From: Alphaproteobacteria bacterium
Lineage (GTDB): Bacteria; Pseudomonadota; Alphaproteobacteria; ATCC43930; CGMCC-115725
Reading direction: 5' to 3'
Assembly: GCA_030041335.1 (NCBI GenBank)
Contig: JASHOB010000003.1
Span: 1 to 64,000, forward strand
Length of the DNA stretch: 64,000 nt
Within the stretch, counting starts at the first letter, position 1. Each line of letters opens with the position of its first letter. The translations under genes and the position numbers were made by a program. The notes under the pieces are model-generated. The model saw only the letters and a program-made list of their open reading frames with translations, did no database searches and had not been told where the DNA came from. This document shows positions 35,528 through 44,677 of the stretch, one piece after another.

Positions 35528-36379
35528 TCATGGGTAACCGGAACCAGGGGTTTCCACATCGATAACGTCAATGCGAGCAGATGACTTGCCTTCCCTAAGC
35601 GCTTGGTATGACGTTGCGGCACTTAGGCAGAAGAGCGTCCTTCGATCCGAACCACCGAGAGCGCAAGCGATGGCCCGGCGACCGGGCACCGAAATTCGCT
35701 GCTGCTCTTGCCCGTCACGAGCGATCCGTACGAATGCATCTTCGCTGAAAGACGCAACCCAAACAGCCCCGTCTCGATCCAAGCAAATGCCATCCGGATC
35801 CTTCGCACACGGGAGTCTCCGACTAAAGCGCAACCCGCCATCCGCTTCCATGTCGTATGCAGCGAGACATTCGCCATCCATCTCGGCCACCACAAGTCGG
35901 CTGTGGTCGGCCGAGATAGCAATGCCGTTCGGAAAGCGCAGTCCCTCGGCTACGACGCGTGTCCTACCGTCCGGCGTGACCAGAATGATCCGGCCAGGGG
36001 CGTCGCGTTCAGGGGGCTGGGGCCAATTGAAACCGAGATCTCCGACATAAGCGCGCCCTAGACCGTCAATGATCATGTCATCGATCGTGCCTCTAGCGAC
36101 ATTTGACAGGTCGGCATACAGCGACAACTGTCCATGTGTGAGCGTCGAGAGGCGCTTGCGGAACATTGTCAACACGACCAGCTTCCCATCCGGCAAGATA
36201 CCAAGGCCGCATGGGGTGTCGTCTGCCAAAACTGCATGCTCCTGGCACTCGCCCAATAGGCTTATGCTTAGCAGTGTCCGAGTCATGCAATCGACGAACC
36301 AGAGTCGATCCCCCTGCCAGCGCGGGCCTTCGAAGTAGCGTCCTCCGTCGAATAGAGTCCTCAGCATGGCTTCTGTCAT
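35528..36379 (-). CDS. SMP-30/gluconolactonase-like protein
   Basis: A 283-residue six-bladed propeller of the SMP-30/LRE family, which hydrolyses lactones with a bound divalent metal. The metal-ligand Glu is in DGGRYFEGPRWQGDRLWFVD, the Asn in GLRFPNGIAIS and the Asp in CAKDPDGICLD. All three positions match the active family. ATG 36379 gives a normal length; the frame extends to 36490 without a ribosome site. It is not clearly in an operon. The substrate is a sugar or aliphatic lactone by family inference. Confidence 0.85.
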   Translation of the reverse strand: MTEAMLRTLFDGGRYFEGPRWQGDRLWFVDCMTRTLLSISLLGECQEHAVLADDTPCGLGILPDGKLVVLTMFRKRLSTLTHGQLSLYADLSNVARGTIDDMIIDGLGRAYVGDLGFNWPQPPERDAPGRIILVTPDGRTRVVAEGLRFPNGIAISADHSRLVVAEMDGECLAAYDMEADGGLRFSRRLPCAKDPDGICLDRDGAVWVASFSEDAFVRIARDGQEQQRISVPGRRAIACALGGSDRRTLFCLSAATSYQALREGKSSARIDVIDVETPGSGYP

Positions 36380-36423
36380 CCTGGTAAAGCCTTGAGGCGC
36401 GGATTGCTGGCGTCGATCAATGG

Positions 36424-36753
36424 CTAACGCCAGCGACGTCGCAATTCGCGCGCGCCGCAAGATTTGCTCGGTAGTTTCTGGGATGAACACGTCGGTGAGC
36501 AGCGGGATGCGCGCCAGCGATCAGAGCGCCAGATTTCTTCGCCATCCGGATCGGTCAATCGGATCGCATTCGGCATAACAGATTCGTGCGCCCGGACGTT
36601 GGTCACCACGCCGGCGAGCAATGATTTCGCAGTGGCCAAGTTGGACGCTTTGAACTCGCGGCTGCTTAAGACGACCAAGTCGCCCGGCGACCCGCCGGTC
36701 GCAAGAAGGTCGTATTTCCACTTGGCAAGCTGGCCATTCCCTTTAGTGACCAT
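36424..36753 (-). CDS. Small hypothetical protein, paralogue of 1109-1360
   Basis: From ATG 36753 the protein reads AKWKYDLLAT, SSREFKASNLATAKSLLAGV and AIRLTDPDGEEIWRSDRW. It shares its order of motifs with the 83-residue protein near the window start. The last 25 residues (SPTCSSQKLPSKSCGARE) look like frameshifted or read-through sequence. The frame upstream carries the damaged DWDRRV/ECKID relic. Function unknown. Confidence 0.4.
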   Translation of the reverse strand: MVTKGNGQLAKWKYDLLATGGSPGDLVVLSSREFKASNLATAKSLLAGVVTNVRAHESVMPNAIRLTDPDGEEIWRSDRWRASRCSPTCSSQKLPSKSCGARELRRRWR

Positions 36754-36870
36754 TGCACCCCGCCCAAGCCTTGATGACTTTTCCCTGGCGGTCGTGTCGA
36801 TCTTGCACTCCTTCACCGCGCCGCGACCCGACGATCCCAGTCCGGCTCCTGAATAATGCGCCCAAGGCGG

Positions 36871-37827
36871 TCATTGGCCAATGCCCTTTGCCTCACCAGC
36901 ATACGCACTCGGCGCGTAACCGAACCGTCGGCGAAATTTTCGTGAGAAATGGTTATAATCATTAAATCCGCTGGTGTAGGCGATCTCGCTTATGGGCTGA
37001 TTGGTGCTCGCCAGCGTACGGCGTTGAAGAAGTCGCGCCGCATGCTCCAGTCGGAGCGAATCTATGAAACCGCGGCAAGTAGAGCCTCGTTGTGTAAATA
37101 GTTTCTGGAGATAACGCAGGGAGATGCCTGCTTCGGCGGCGACCTCGCGCGGGCGCAGTTCAGGATCGGCAAAGCGATCCCTGACGATCGTACAGAGACG
37201 CTCAAACTGTTTGTCCGTGTAAGGAGAGACCGTGTTTGAAGTTGACGGCGTAAAGACCTCTCCGATGAGATCATAGAGCGCCAACTGCATAAAGACGCTT
37301 TCCGGAGCAGCGGCCGACTCATCCTTGAACTCATCCAGAGCGAGTTGGAAGAGAAGGCGCCCGGCACGCGTTCGGCGGCCACCAGAGCCACCCTGCGGTT
37401 CCATGCCGAGATGCGCAATCAGTGACCGGCGCGGCAACTGCAGCGACAACCACTGAGAATATGCATCATTCACATAGGTTACGGGTCTGGTCGAGTCCAC
37501 CAGAACGACATCGCCAACATCCAGAGTTGTTTCCTGACCGTTCTGAAGGACCGTTGAACGTCCAACGACCTGAAACACCGCGTGGTAAAACTCCACATCG
37601 TCGAGTCGCACATCCCGTCGCGTGCGTTCGATCCGCTGACAATTGTGATCAAAACCGTCTGCGCTGAGTCCGAATATGCTCCGGTCCCACACCCGACCGG
37701 CAAAGTCTTTGGGGTCGACACCTTCGGGGTTGTACCGCCCGACGAGCGAGCGAACCACGGCTCGCCACTCCTCATACCCCAGTTCTGCCACAGCCGCGAA
37801 ATCACCGCATTGGAGCGTCGTCGTCAT
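36871..37827 (-). CDS. AraC family transcriptional regulator
   Basis: A 318-residue regulator. The N-terminal part is an AraC_binding_2-type beta-barrel domain (DVEFYHAVFQVVGRSTVLQN, DVGDVVLVDSTRPVTY). The C-terminal 100 residues hold two helix-turn-helix units (PREVAAEAGISLRYLQKLF and PISEIAYTSGFNDYNHFSRK) ending FGYAPSAYA. ATG 37827 is preferred because AGAGG lies 8 bases upstream. It is divergent to the Rieske oxygenase gene and probably controls it. A badly damaged paralogue lies at 42656-43664. Confidence 0.9.
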   Translation of the reverse strand: MTTTLQCGDFAAVAELGYEEWRAVVRSLVGRYNPEGVDPKDFAGRVWDRSIFGLSADGFDHNCQRIERTRRDVRLDDVEFYHAVFQVVGRSTVLQNGQETTLDVGDVVLVDSTRPVTYVNDAYSQWLSLQLPRRSLIAHLGMEPQGGSGGRRTRAGRLLFQLALDEFKDESAAAPESVFMQLALYDLIGEVFTPSTSNTVSPYTDKQFERLCTIVRDRFADPELRPREVAAEAGISLRYLQKLFTQRGSTCRGFIDSLRLEHAARLLQRRTLASTNQPISEIAYTSGFNDYNHFSRKFRRRFGYAPSAYAGEAKGIGQ

Positions 37828-38115
37828 TGCCATCACCTCTAGGCGAGATATGGTACTCCGATCGCCTTCGCCAACCTGATCTCCCGGTGCGCACCATTGC
37901 TAGTCGCGGTGCGCCTTAACCTCACGACATGCTCCGGTCGATGATCTAGTGATCTGCGGCACGAGAACCACGTCCAGAGAAGGCCGAACTGTTGGAAACT
38001 CGAACTCGACGCATAGGAGCAATAGCCGCAAGCCACCACGGGTTCTCCCCGTCGTCTCCGCCCGGTAACTTGAACATGAACCTTGTGATTTTGGCATCGA
38101 AAGGAATACGATCTC
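37828..38115. promoter_or_regulatory. AraC-Rieske divergent promoter region
   Basis: These 288 bases separate divergent genes and should contain both promoters and the AraC-type binding sites. I could not identify a specific direct repeat with confidence. Confidence 0.4.
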
Positions 38116-39402
38116 ATGACCACTAGCGCGTCATTTCTCAAAACGCGATATGGAGGTTATCTCCATCGCGAGGTGCCCGACGAGGACGTAGAATTCTCCC
38201 GTGTCGGCCCCGGTACACCATGTGGCGAATATCTGCGCCGCTTTTGGCAGCCGATCTGCTTTTCGGACGAACTGAAGGACCTGCCCCATCGGGTCAAGGT
38301 CTTCGGCGAGGAATTAGTGGTTTTTCGCGACTTGAGCGGCGCCGCCGGTCTCTTAGAACTGCATTGTCCGCATCGTGGCGCATCCCTGGAGTTCGGGCTC
38401 ATTGACGCCAAAGGGATACGATGCTGCTACCATGGCTGGCAGTTCGCGGCGGACGGGACCATCCTTGAGATGCCCGGCGAACCGGCTCACAGCACGCTGA
38501 AAGACCGGTTCTATCACGGGGCCTATCCCATCCAGGAGCATGGCGGGATCGTCTTTGCCTATATGGGTCCGCCGGACCGCCAGCCGCCTTTTCCCGTGTA
38601 CGACAGCTTTGTCCGGGCGGGCCATCGCGTCATCCCAGGCCAAAAATACTTTTATCCGTGCAACTGGCTGCAGATTATGGAAAACGTAATGGACCCTGCC
38701 CACGCGGCATTTCTCCACACGATCGTCAGTGGTGCGGTGTTTACCGATGAATTCGGGATCCTGCCGGAACTCGAGTTCCGCGAGACCCCCGTGGGGATGA
38801 TTTATGTTGCGAGCCGGCGAGTCGGACAGAATATTTGGGTTCGAATGGCGGAAGCCGTCCTACCCAACCTGCAACAGGTCGGGCCGATTTGGGAAGATGG
38901 ACACACGGAGCATCCCTTCAGCGGCCCAATGATAAGCCGGTGGATCGTGCCGGTGGACGATACCAACACGATGTTCCTCGAATTGCGCCATGTCAGCGAG
39001 ACCGAAGGCGTCACACCCGCCTGGTGGGCCGATCGCGCTATCACGGTCCCAGGCCAGCTTGCGGCGGAGTGCTACGTCGATGGCCAGCGACGCCCCGGCG
39101 ACTACGAGGCACAGGTCTCGCAACGGCCCGTCGCCATCCACGGATTGGAGCATATCAGCGCCACCGATCGCGGGGTTATGATGTTCCGGGTCCAGACGAG
39201 ACGCGGTATCCGGGCCGTGCAAGCCGGCCACGACCCCAAGGGCCTGTGCTGTGACGCCAGCGCGGTCATCACGACATACTGTAACGACGCCGTTATCCGC
39301 ATGCCGTCCGATGTCGATCCGGCAATCGACCGTCAGCTCATACGCGAAACGGGGCGGCGGCTCGCGGAGGGCAATCTTAAGGATCGGCCGTTATCGGGAT
39401 GA
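38116..39402 (+). CDS. Rieske non-heme iron oxygenase, large subunit
   Basis: A 428-residue ring-hydroxylating or demethylating oxygenase. The Rieske [2Fe-2S] ligands are Cys84 and His86 (CPHRGASLEFG) and Cys103 and His106 (CCYHGWQF). The mononuclear iron ligands are His196 and His201 in MDPAHAAFLH, with bridging Asp193. Length and layout resemble the phthalate/vanillate demethylase group that uses a separate reductase; no reductase or small subunit is nearby. The adjacent AraC, CoA ligase and crotonase suggest breakdown of an aromatic acid. Confidence 0.9.
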   Translation: MTTSASFLKTRYGGYLHREVPDEDVEFSRVGPGTPCGEYLRRFWQPICFSDELKDLPHRVKVFGEELVVFRDLSGAAGLLELHCPHRGASLEFGLIDAKGIRCCYHGWQFAADGTILEMPGEPAHSTLKDRFYHGAYPIQEHGGIVFAYMGPPDRQPPFPVYDSFVRAGHRVIPGQKYFYPCNWLQIMENVMDPAHAAFLHTIVSGAVFTDEFGILPELEFRETPVGMIYVASRRVGQNIWVRMAEAVLPNLQQVGPIWEDGHTEHPFSGPMISRWIVPVDDTNTMFLELRHVSETEGVTPAWWADRAITVPGQLAAECYVDGQRRPGDYEAQVSQRPVAIHGLEHISATDRGVMMFRVQTRRGIRAVQAGHDPKGLCCDASAVITTYCNDAVIRMPSDVDPAIDRQLIRETGRRLAEGNLKDRPLSG

Positions 39403-39796
39403 GGGCAATCTCCGAACTTACCTCGGGCGAACGCCCGGGCACACCCGATCGCGAAGCCGGCCCGACGACTCACATCGCGCCGGCTCGGCAGCTCTCGCTC
39501 GACGGTCGGTGGTTCTCATCGAAAAAAGGCCCCGCTTTGCCTCGCTGAAGCCCTCGCTGCTGGTCGTGGCGCCGCCAGCAGACCGGGCTTGTCAACGGAA
39601 TCGACCCTGAGCTGCCGTTGAAGATCTGACCGACGAACGGGCGGTAAGCGCGGAGAAGCGGTCTTCGGTCGAAGACGGGCGCGACCAAGAGCGACCCACC
39701 GGGAAGCGAGTTGCGAGCACGTCGAGTGATCCTCCTTACTACGAGATCGGCTGCGGATGTCGAGGACTGGCTTCTGCTTTATCGCCATATGTGGGC
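39403..39796. other. Convergent intergenic region
   Basis: This gap lies between the rightward oxygenase and the leftward CoA ligase. Frames on the minus strand are short and without recognisable features. No clear terminator hairpin was found. Confidence 0.45.
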
Positions 39797-41374
39797 TCAA
39801 CCGTTAGCCAGCTCTTCCTCGCCGCACGCGGCCCGGCGGAGCGCCACGCGGTCCAGCTTTTGGGCGCCCGTGACGGGCAGCCGCCCGACCACCCGCACCT
39901 CAGTCGGGCGCTTGTAGTCGACGAGCCGGGACGCGCAGTGCGCGAAGATCTCGGCCGCATCGACGTTTTCGCCGGTTCGGGGCAAAACGAAGGCAACCAG
40001 GCGCTCACCGCCGGTGCGCGCGTCCGGCACACCGACGACCCCGACCATCCCGACGCTTCGATGAGTGTGGATCGCCTCTTCAACCTCGCGCGGGAAAACA
40101 TTAAAGCCCTTGACGAATACGACGTCCTTCTTCCGGTCGATGATGAACAGGAAGCCGTCCTCGTCGAGGTAGCCAATATCGCCCGTGTAGATGAACCCGT
40201 CGCGAATGGTCCGGGCGGTCTCCTCTGGGTCATTGCGGTAGCCCGTCATCATGTGCGGGGCGCGGACTCGCAACTCGCCCTTTCGGCCTGGCGGGAGCAC
40301 GCGAAGTCCTGTCTGCAGGTCCACCACTTGTACATCGGCGCCAGGCACGGGCCTGCCGACCGAGCCTGGTCGGACTCCTGACGCCGCCGTGGTTGCGCAG
40401 ATCGGCGCCATTTCCGACATGCCGTAACCTTCATAGATCTGGAGCCCCGTGGCGCGCCGCCAACGCTCCATCAACTCGACCGGGAACGGTGCGCCCCCGG
40501 CTGGGCACATCCTGAGGGCTGAAAGGTCGGCACCCCTCAGGTTGGCCGCCGCAAGCAACCCGGCGTAGATGGCTGGCGGGCCGCCACCGAAGAAGGTCAC
40601 TCGGTAGCGCACGAGTAGGTCGACGATATGCTCTGGTTGGAACCGCTCCGGGATCACTGTTCCTCCGCGAGCCGACAGCGGAAGGAGAACGCCCTGAACG
40701 AAGCCGTAGATGTGGGTGAAGGGTGCGATAGGGAGGAAAACTTCGCCATCGGCGCGTGTAGGCCACATATGCTGAATGCAGCGCACCGCGGCGACAAGGC
40801 GGCTGTGTGTGTGCTCGATAACCTTAGGAAGTCCAGTGGTGCCGCCGCTGAACAACAGTGCTCCGGGGTCTGTAGGCGTAGCGGCCCGCAGCCCGAGTGG
40901 CGTCTCGGCGTGGGCGACAAGGTCCCGAATAGCAATCCCTTGTCCAAGGCAAACCACTCCGGGAATACCCAGGTCGTCGGCGAGACCGGCCACCGTGTCC
41001 CGAGTTGGCGGCGCACAGACCACGACGCGCGGGCTCGCCGTTCGCAGCAGCGGGGACGGTTCAATCGCCGGGTAGAGAGGGTTGAGTAGCGCAGGGGCCG
41101 CCAGCACCTTTAGGGCAGCGAAGTAGGCGATGTGGAATTCGATGGAGTTTGGCAGGACAAGCGCCACCACCTCCCCCGGCCTCACTATCGGCGCGAGACG
41201 TTGGGCAAGGGCCGCGACCGCGCGTCCAACCTCCCGATAGGTCAGCGCCACACCCGAGTGGCAAAGCGCCACCTCATTGGGCGCAGTCGCGACTGCGTGA
41301 TCGAACATCGCGCACAGCGTCGCAACCGGCGCGCTTCCCGCTTTGCCGCCGCGCCGAAAGAGATCTTGCTCCAT
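39797..41374 (-). CDS. AMP-forming acyl-CoA synthetase (4-coumarate:CoA ligase-like)
   Basis: A 525-residue adenylating ligase that activates a carboxylic acid with ATP and CoA. The phosphate loop is LLFSGGTTGLPK, the adenine-binding box is EGYGMSE, the hinge region is YTGDIGYLD and the C-terminal lysine is in VTGAQKLDR. A FNVFPREVEE segment is typical of 4CL and phenylpropanoid ligases. It lies 43 bases after the crotonase stop on the same strand, so they form an operon. An aromatic side-chain acid is the likely substrate by inference. Confidence 0.9.
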   Translation of the reverse strand: MEQDLFRRGGKAGSAPVATLCAMFDHAVATAPNEVALCHSGVALTYREVGRAVAALAQRLAPIVRPGEVVALVLPNSIEFHIAYFAALKVLAAPALLNPLYPAIEPSPLLRTASPRVVVCAPPTRDTVAGLADDLGIPGVVCLGQGIAIRDLVAHAETPLGLRAATPTDPGALLFSGGTTGLPKVIEHTHSRLVAAVRCIQHMWPTRADGEVFLPIAPFTHIYGFVQGVLLPLSARGGTVIPERFQPEHIVDLLVRYRVTFFGGGPPAIYAGLLAAANLRGADLSALRMCPAGGAPFPVELMERWRRATGLQIYEGYGMSEMAPICATTAASGVRPGSVGRPVPGADVQVVDLQTGLRVLPPGRKGELRVRAPHMMTGYRNDPEETARTIRDGFIYTGDIGYLDEDGFLFIIDRKKDVVFVKGFNVFPREVEEAIHTHRSVGMVGVVGVPDARTGGERLVAFVLPRTGENVDAAEIFAHCASRLVDYKRPTEVRVVGRLPVTGAQKLDRVALRRAACGEEELANG

Positions 41375-41417
41375 CGTCCGTTCTCCAATGAATCGAGAGC
41401 CGTAAGACGGGAGCCGC

Positions 41418-42281
41418 CTAGTCGATGGCAGCTGTTGTAGCGGCGCCTGAAGGCGCTCCTTGCGAGACAGCGACTGATGACTCTGAGGGCGGCCTCACCT
41501 TGGCCCCGCGCTTTGCTACAAACTCCGTAAGCCGCGCCGTGGCCTCCACATCGGACTGAGAAAGCGCCGCCATCAGGCTCTCGACGAAAAGCCCGTCCGC
41601 CTCACTCATGTCCTGAATGCGCGGCAGCGCGTGCAGCACGCCGAGCACGGTTAACGGCGCTATCCCCGCCATCTTTGCTGCGCGTTCCTCGGCCTGGGCG
41701 AGCGCGTCGCCCTTGGGCACGAGATACTGTACGAGCCCGATCCGCTCAGCCATGTTGGCGTCGAGCACCCGGCCGGTTAGCAACATATCCGCCATCCGCG
41801 CTGCCCCCAGCAGCCGTGCCACATGCACCGAGGCGCCGCCGCCGACATAGATCCCGCGAGTGCCTTCCGGCAGGGCGAAAAACGTGGTCGTGTCTGCGAG
41901 GCGGATGTGGCAAGCGGCCGCAAGTTCCAGGCCGCCGCCGATGGTTGCGCCATGCAGCGCGGCGACGACCGGCACGTGGCCGTGACGGATCGCGGTAAAG
42001 GCGGCATGCCAGGCGCGTGAGTGGTGAAACGCTTCCTCCGCCTTCCGTGCACGATGCTCGGCGAGGTCTAGACCGGCGCTGAAACATGGGCCATGGCCGA
42101 AGATCACCATCGCCTTCGCCTCGGCCTGTGCGCGTATCACCCTGTCCTGCAGCGCAACGAGCAGGTGGCTGTTGATGGCGTTTCGTTTTTCCGGCCGGTT
42201 TAGGCCGAGCCAGGCCACGCTTTCGCGCAGTTCGTAGGTGACAACGCCGTCCGGTCGCTGATCGATCAACTGGCTCATCAT
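41418..42281 (-). CDS. Enoyl-CoA hydratase/isomerase (crotonase) family protein
   Basis: A 287-residue crotonase. The oxyanion-hole segments are CFSAGLDLAEH and HGATIGGGLELAAACHIRLA, and the catalytic region reads FALPEGTRGIYVGGGA. The C-terminal 30 residues are a low-complexity tail. The enzyme would act on the CoA thioester made by the ligase encoded next, as in beta-oxidation or the CoA-dependent retro-aldol cleavage of phenylpropenoyl-CoA. The start follows GGAGATTGG. Confidence 0.88.
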   Translation of the reverse strand: MMSQLIDQRPDGVVTYELRESVAWLGLNRPEKRNAINSHLLVALQDRVIRAQAEAKAMVIFGHGPCFSAGLDLAEHRARKAEEAFHHSRAWHAAFTAIRHGHVPVVAALHGATIGGGLELAAACHIRLADTTTFFALPEGTRGIYVGGGASVHVARLLGAARMADMLLTGRVLDANMAERIGLVQYLVPKGDALAQAEERAAKMAGIAPLTVLGVLHALPRIQDMSEADGLFVESLMAALSQSDVEATARLTEFVAKRGAKVRPPSESSVAVSQGAPSGAATTAAID

Positions 42282-42655
42282 CGCGGGTCCAATCTCCTAG
42301 CCATGTAAGGGTGAACTTCCGCCCCCTTGTCCCGCAGAACTAGGTTGTCAGCTCGATATTGTCCTGAGCCGAGCGCGCACTTTGATCAGCATAAAAACGC
42401 ACTGTCGCTTTTTCGACTCTTAGTCTGATAAGGCCTCCAGACCTTGATTGCCTCTCTGCCCTTCCCCGGTCGTTTTCAAAATAATCTCAACGGCTTGCGC
42501 TTTCACGGGTTGCGCCCGCCCGGGCTGCGGCAAACGCTGGGTCATCACCTTGTCTAGGGCCCATTCTGGTATAGTTTGTGGCCGCAGCCAGGCACACATG
42601 TGCGTGACCTCCTCTTCCAAATGGGCGCTCGCGCGCCATCATTTGAGAACGGAGG
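42282..42655. other. Divergent intergenic region
   Basis: This region lies between the crotonase operon and the AraC pseudogene. A 66-residue minus-strand frame at 42420-42620 is present but has no ribosome site or motif. Promoter elements for the operon are expected here but not identified. Confidence 0.4.
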
Positions 42656-43664
42656 TCCGCTTGTCACAAATTCAGACGCCGATTTTCTCGGCGAGCCGCA
42701 ATTGGACTACGACGCGTGGCGAGAGGGGTGAGAAAGGCATGCGGGCGATACAATCCGGAAGGTATCGAACGCAACGCGTTCACTGGCTGGATTCGCCCCT
42801 TCGAGGTCTGTGGCTTTAAAGCGCTGGGGACGGGATGCAATTCCCGGTCTCATCGAGCGCGACTATCGTGACGTTCGCCTTGATTATGCAGATCACTATT
42901 TCGTTCTCTTTCCGGGTGGCGGTCAGTCGCTCATAGCCCAGAACGACCAGGCTACGCGGCTCCGGGTCGGCGATGTCGCTCTCGTTGATACGACTCGCCC
43001 CGTAAAATTTTACCACTCGAGAGGGCCTTGGAGTAATTCCGCCATCAACTTGCCGCGGCGGGAGCTGGTGGTTCACCTTGGCTTCGAACCTGAGGTTGCC
43101 TCTATGCGTCCCGACGGAACGCGGGCGAGCCGGCTGTTGCTCGAACTCAGTCAAACCGCAAACGAAGAGTCTCGAACAGAATCAGTGTCGGCTAATTCCT
43201 ATATGCAGCTTGTGGTGTACGATCTGGTCGGCGCTTTATTTGCGCCGTCCGATCAGTCCGGTGCTTGGCGGCATGCGGACGCGTCCGGGGCGTTATCGAG
43301 AAGGGCTATGCCGACCCGGACTTCGGTCCTCCCGAGGTGGCGGCCAAGACAGGAATTTTCGCTACGCTATCTGCATAAGCTGTTCACGCAGCGCGGTGCA
43401 ACCTACACGGAATTGATCTATTCGCTCCGTTTGGATCATGCCGCGCGACTTCTAAGTCACCGGGAATCGCTCCGCAACGCCCAACCGCTGAGCAAAATCG
43501 CCTATGCCTGCGGGTTTCGCGATTACACGCATTTCGCCAGAACGTTCCGCAGTCGTTTCGGTTATCCGCCGGGCGCACATTCGGCTGAGGATGGTCGGGC
43601 GGTAACCCTGCCAGTGCGCTCAGATGCTGACGAACTGACGCTATCGGCTCACGACCCCGAGTAG
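42656..43664 (+). pseudogene. AraC family regulator pseudogene with several frameshifts
   Basis: Pieces of an AraC protein occur in changing frames: VTNSDADFLGEPQLDYDAWR, then RKACGRYNPEGIERNAF, then from about 42853 ERDYRDVRLDYADHYFVLF onward. Between about 43275 and 43355 the true sequence RVRGVIEKGYADPDFGPPEV lies in another frame, with the original frame restored for LRYLHKLFTQRGATYTELIY. The order matches the intact regulator at 36871-37827 step by step. At least four shifts make a working product unlikely, though a 284-residue frame from 42810 is open. Confidence 0.75.
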
Positions 43665-43822
43665 TTCCTGATCTAACTTCCTCATCGTTACGAACTTCAG
43701 CGGCAGAGACTCGCGCTTCGCCCGTATTCGCGTCGGCTTCAGCTCCGTCGATTTGGAGGCCGGGTCGGAGCGATTGTGCGCCGAGCATGGGCCGCGCCCG
43801 CCAATGAATTGGAGAGTCCGCC

Positions 43823-44677
43823 ATTACTGCGCTCGAAAACTATCCGCTCGGGTATTTGGAAGCCGAGGCGAAGCGCCTCATGGAACAAGGCGCTATGCTC
43901 GAGGACCTCATGAGCGACCTGCTGAGCCGCGCCGGTCGCGCGCCTGGCATGCGAGTGCTCGACGTCGGGTGCGGGGTCGGCGACGTATTGCTGCTCGCCG
44001 CGCGAATCGTAGGTGAAAAGGGGTCTGTGCTGGGCGTCGACCGATCGGCCTCCCCGCTTGAGATCGCAAGAGGCCGCGCCAAGCGCCGCGCGGCGCTTTG
44101 CGAGACGGCGACCATCTCGTTTGTCGAGGCCGACCTGAACACATTCGAGCCGGATGGGGCTTTCGACGCGATCATTGGCCGATTCGTTCTGCTTTATGTT
44201 CCCGAGCGGGCGAGCATGTTGCGTCGTCTAACGCGGAGCCTCCGCCGAGTTGGGGTGATGGCAATCCAGGAATTAGACGTCTCTTCGTTGGCTCAAACGC
44301 CCGAGTCACCAATGTTCGCCCAACTCAGGCGATGGATCACGGACGGCCTTAAGTCGGCGGGGGTGGAGCTGGACACCGGCTCTCAGCTCTACGCGACTTT
44401 CCTCCGAGCAGGCCTTCCCCGTCCGCAGATGGTCTGCGCCCAACTCGTCCACTGCGGACCCGAAGCGAGGGGCTATGAAGACGCCACGCAAGTCTTGCGC
44501 AGCCTATTGCCGAAGCGCAACCGCGTTGCGACTGCGACGGAGATTGAAATCGACTCGCTCGCAGACCGACTGCGTCAGGATGCGGTTGCGCGCGACGCTG
44601 TGGTGTTCACGCCGTGGTTCGTCAGCGCCTCGTCAAGCGATGCAATTTTGAAACGCGAAAGAGGTGCAAGATGTTGA
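43823..44677 (+). CDS. Class I SAM-dependent methyltransferase
   Basis: A Rossmann-fold methyltransferase with the SAM-binding motif GMRVLDVGCGVGDVLLLAAR, followed by an acidic second strand (VLGVDRS) and VEADLNTFEPDGAFDAIIGR. It is about 284 residues long. The natural N-terminus probably reads TALENYPLGYLEAEAKRL, but the only start at the right distance from the GGAGAG site is ATT at 43823; TTG 43856 is the first ordinary start. The stop overlaps the ATG of the cyclase gene, so the two form an operon. The acceptor is unknown. Confidence 0.82.
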   Translation: MTALENYPLGYLEAEAKRLMEQGAMLEDLMSDLLSRAGRAPGMRVLDVGCGVGDVLLLAARIVGEKGSVLGVDRSASPLEIARGRAKRRAALCETATISFVEADLNTFEPDGAFDAIIGRFVLLYVPERASMLRRLTRSLRRVGVMAIQELDVSSLAQTPESPMFAQLRRWITDGLKSAGVELDTGSQLYATFLRAGLPRPQMVCAQLVHCGPEARGYEDATQVLRSLLPKRNRVATATEIEIDSLADRLRQDAVARDAVVFTPWFVSASSSDAILKRERGARC

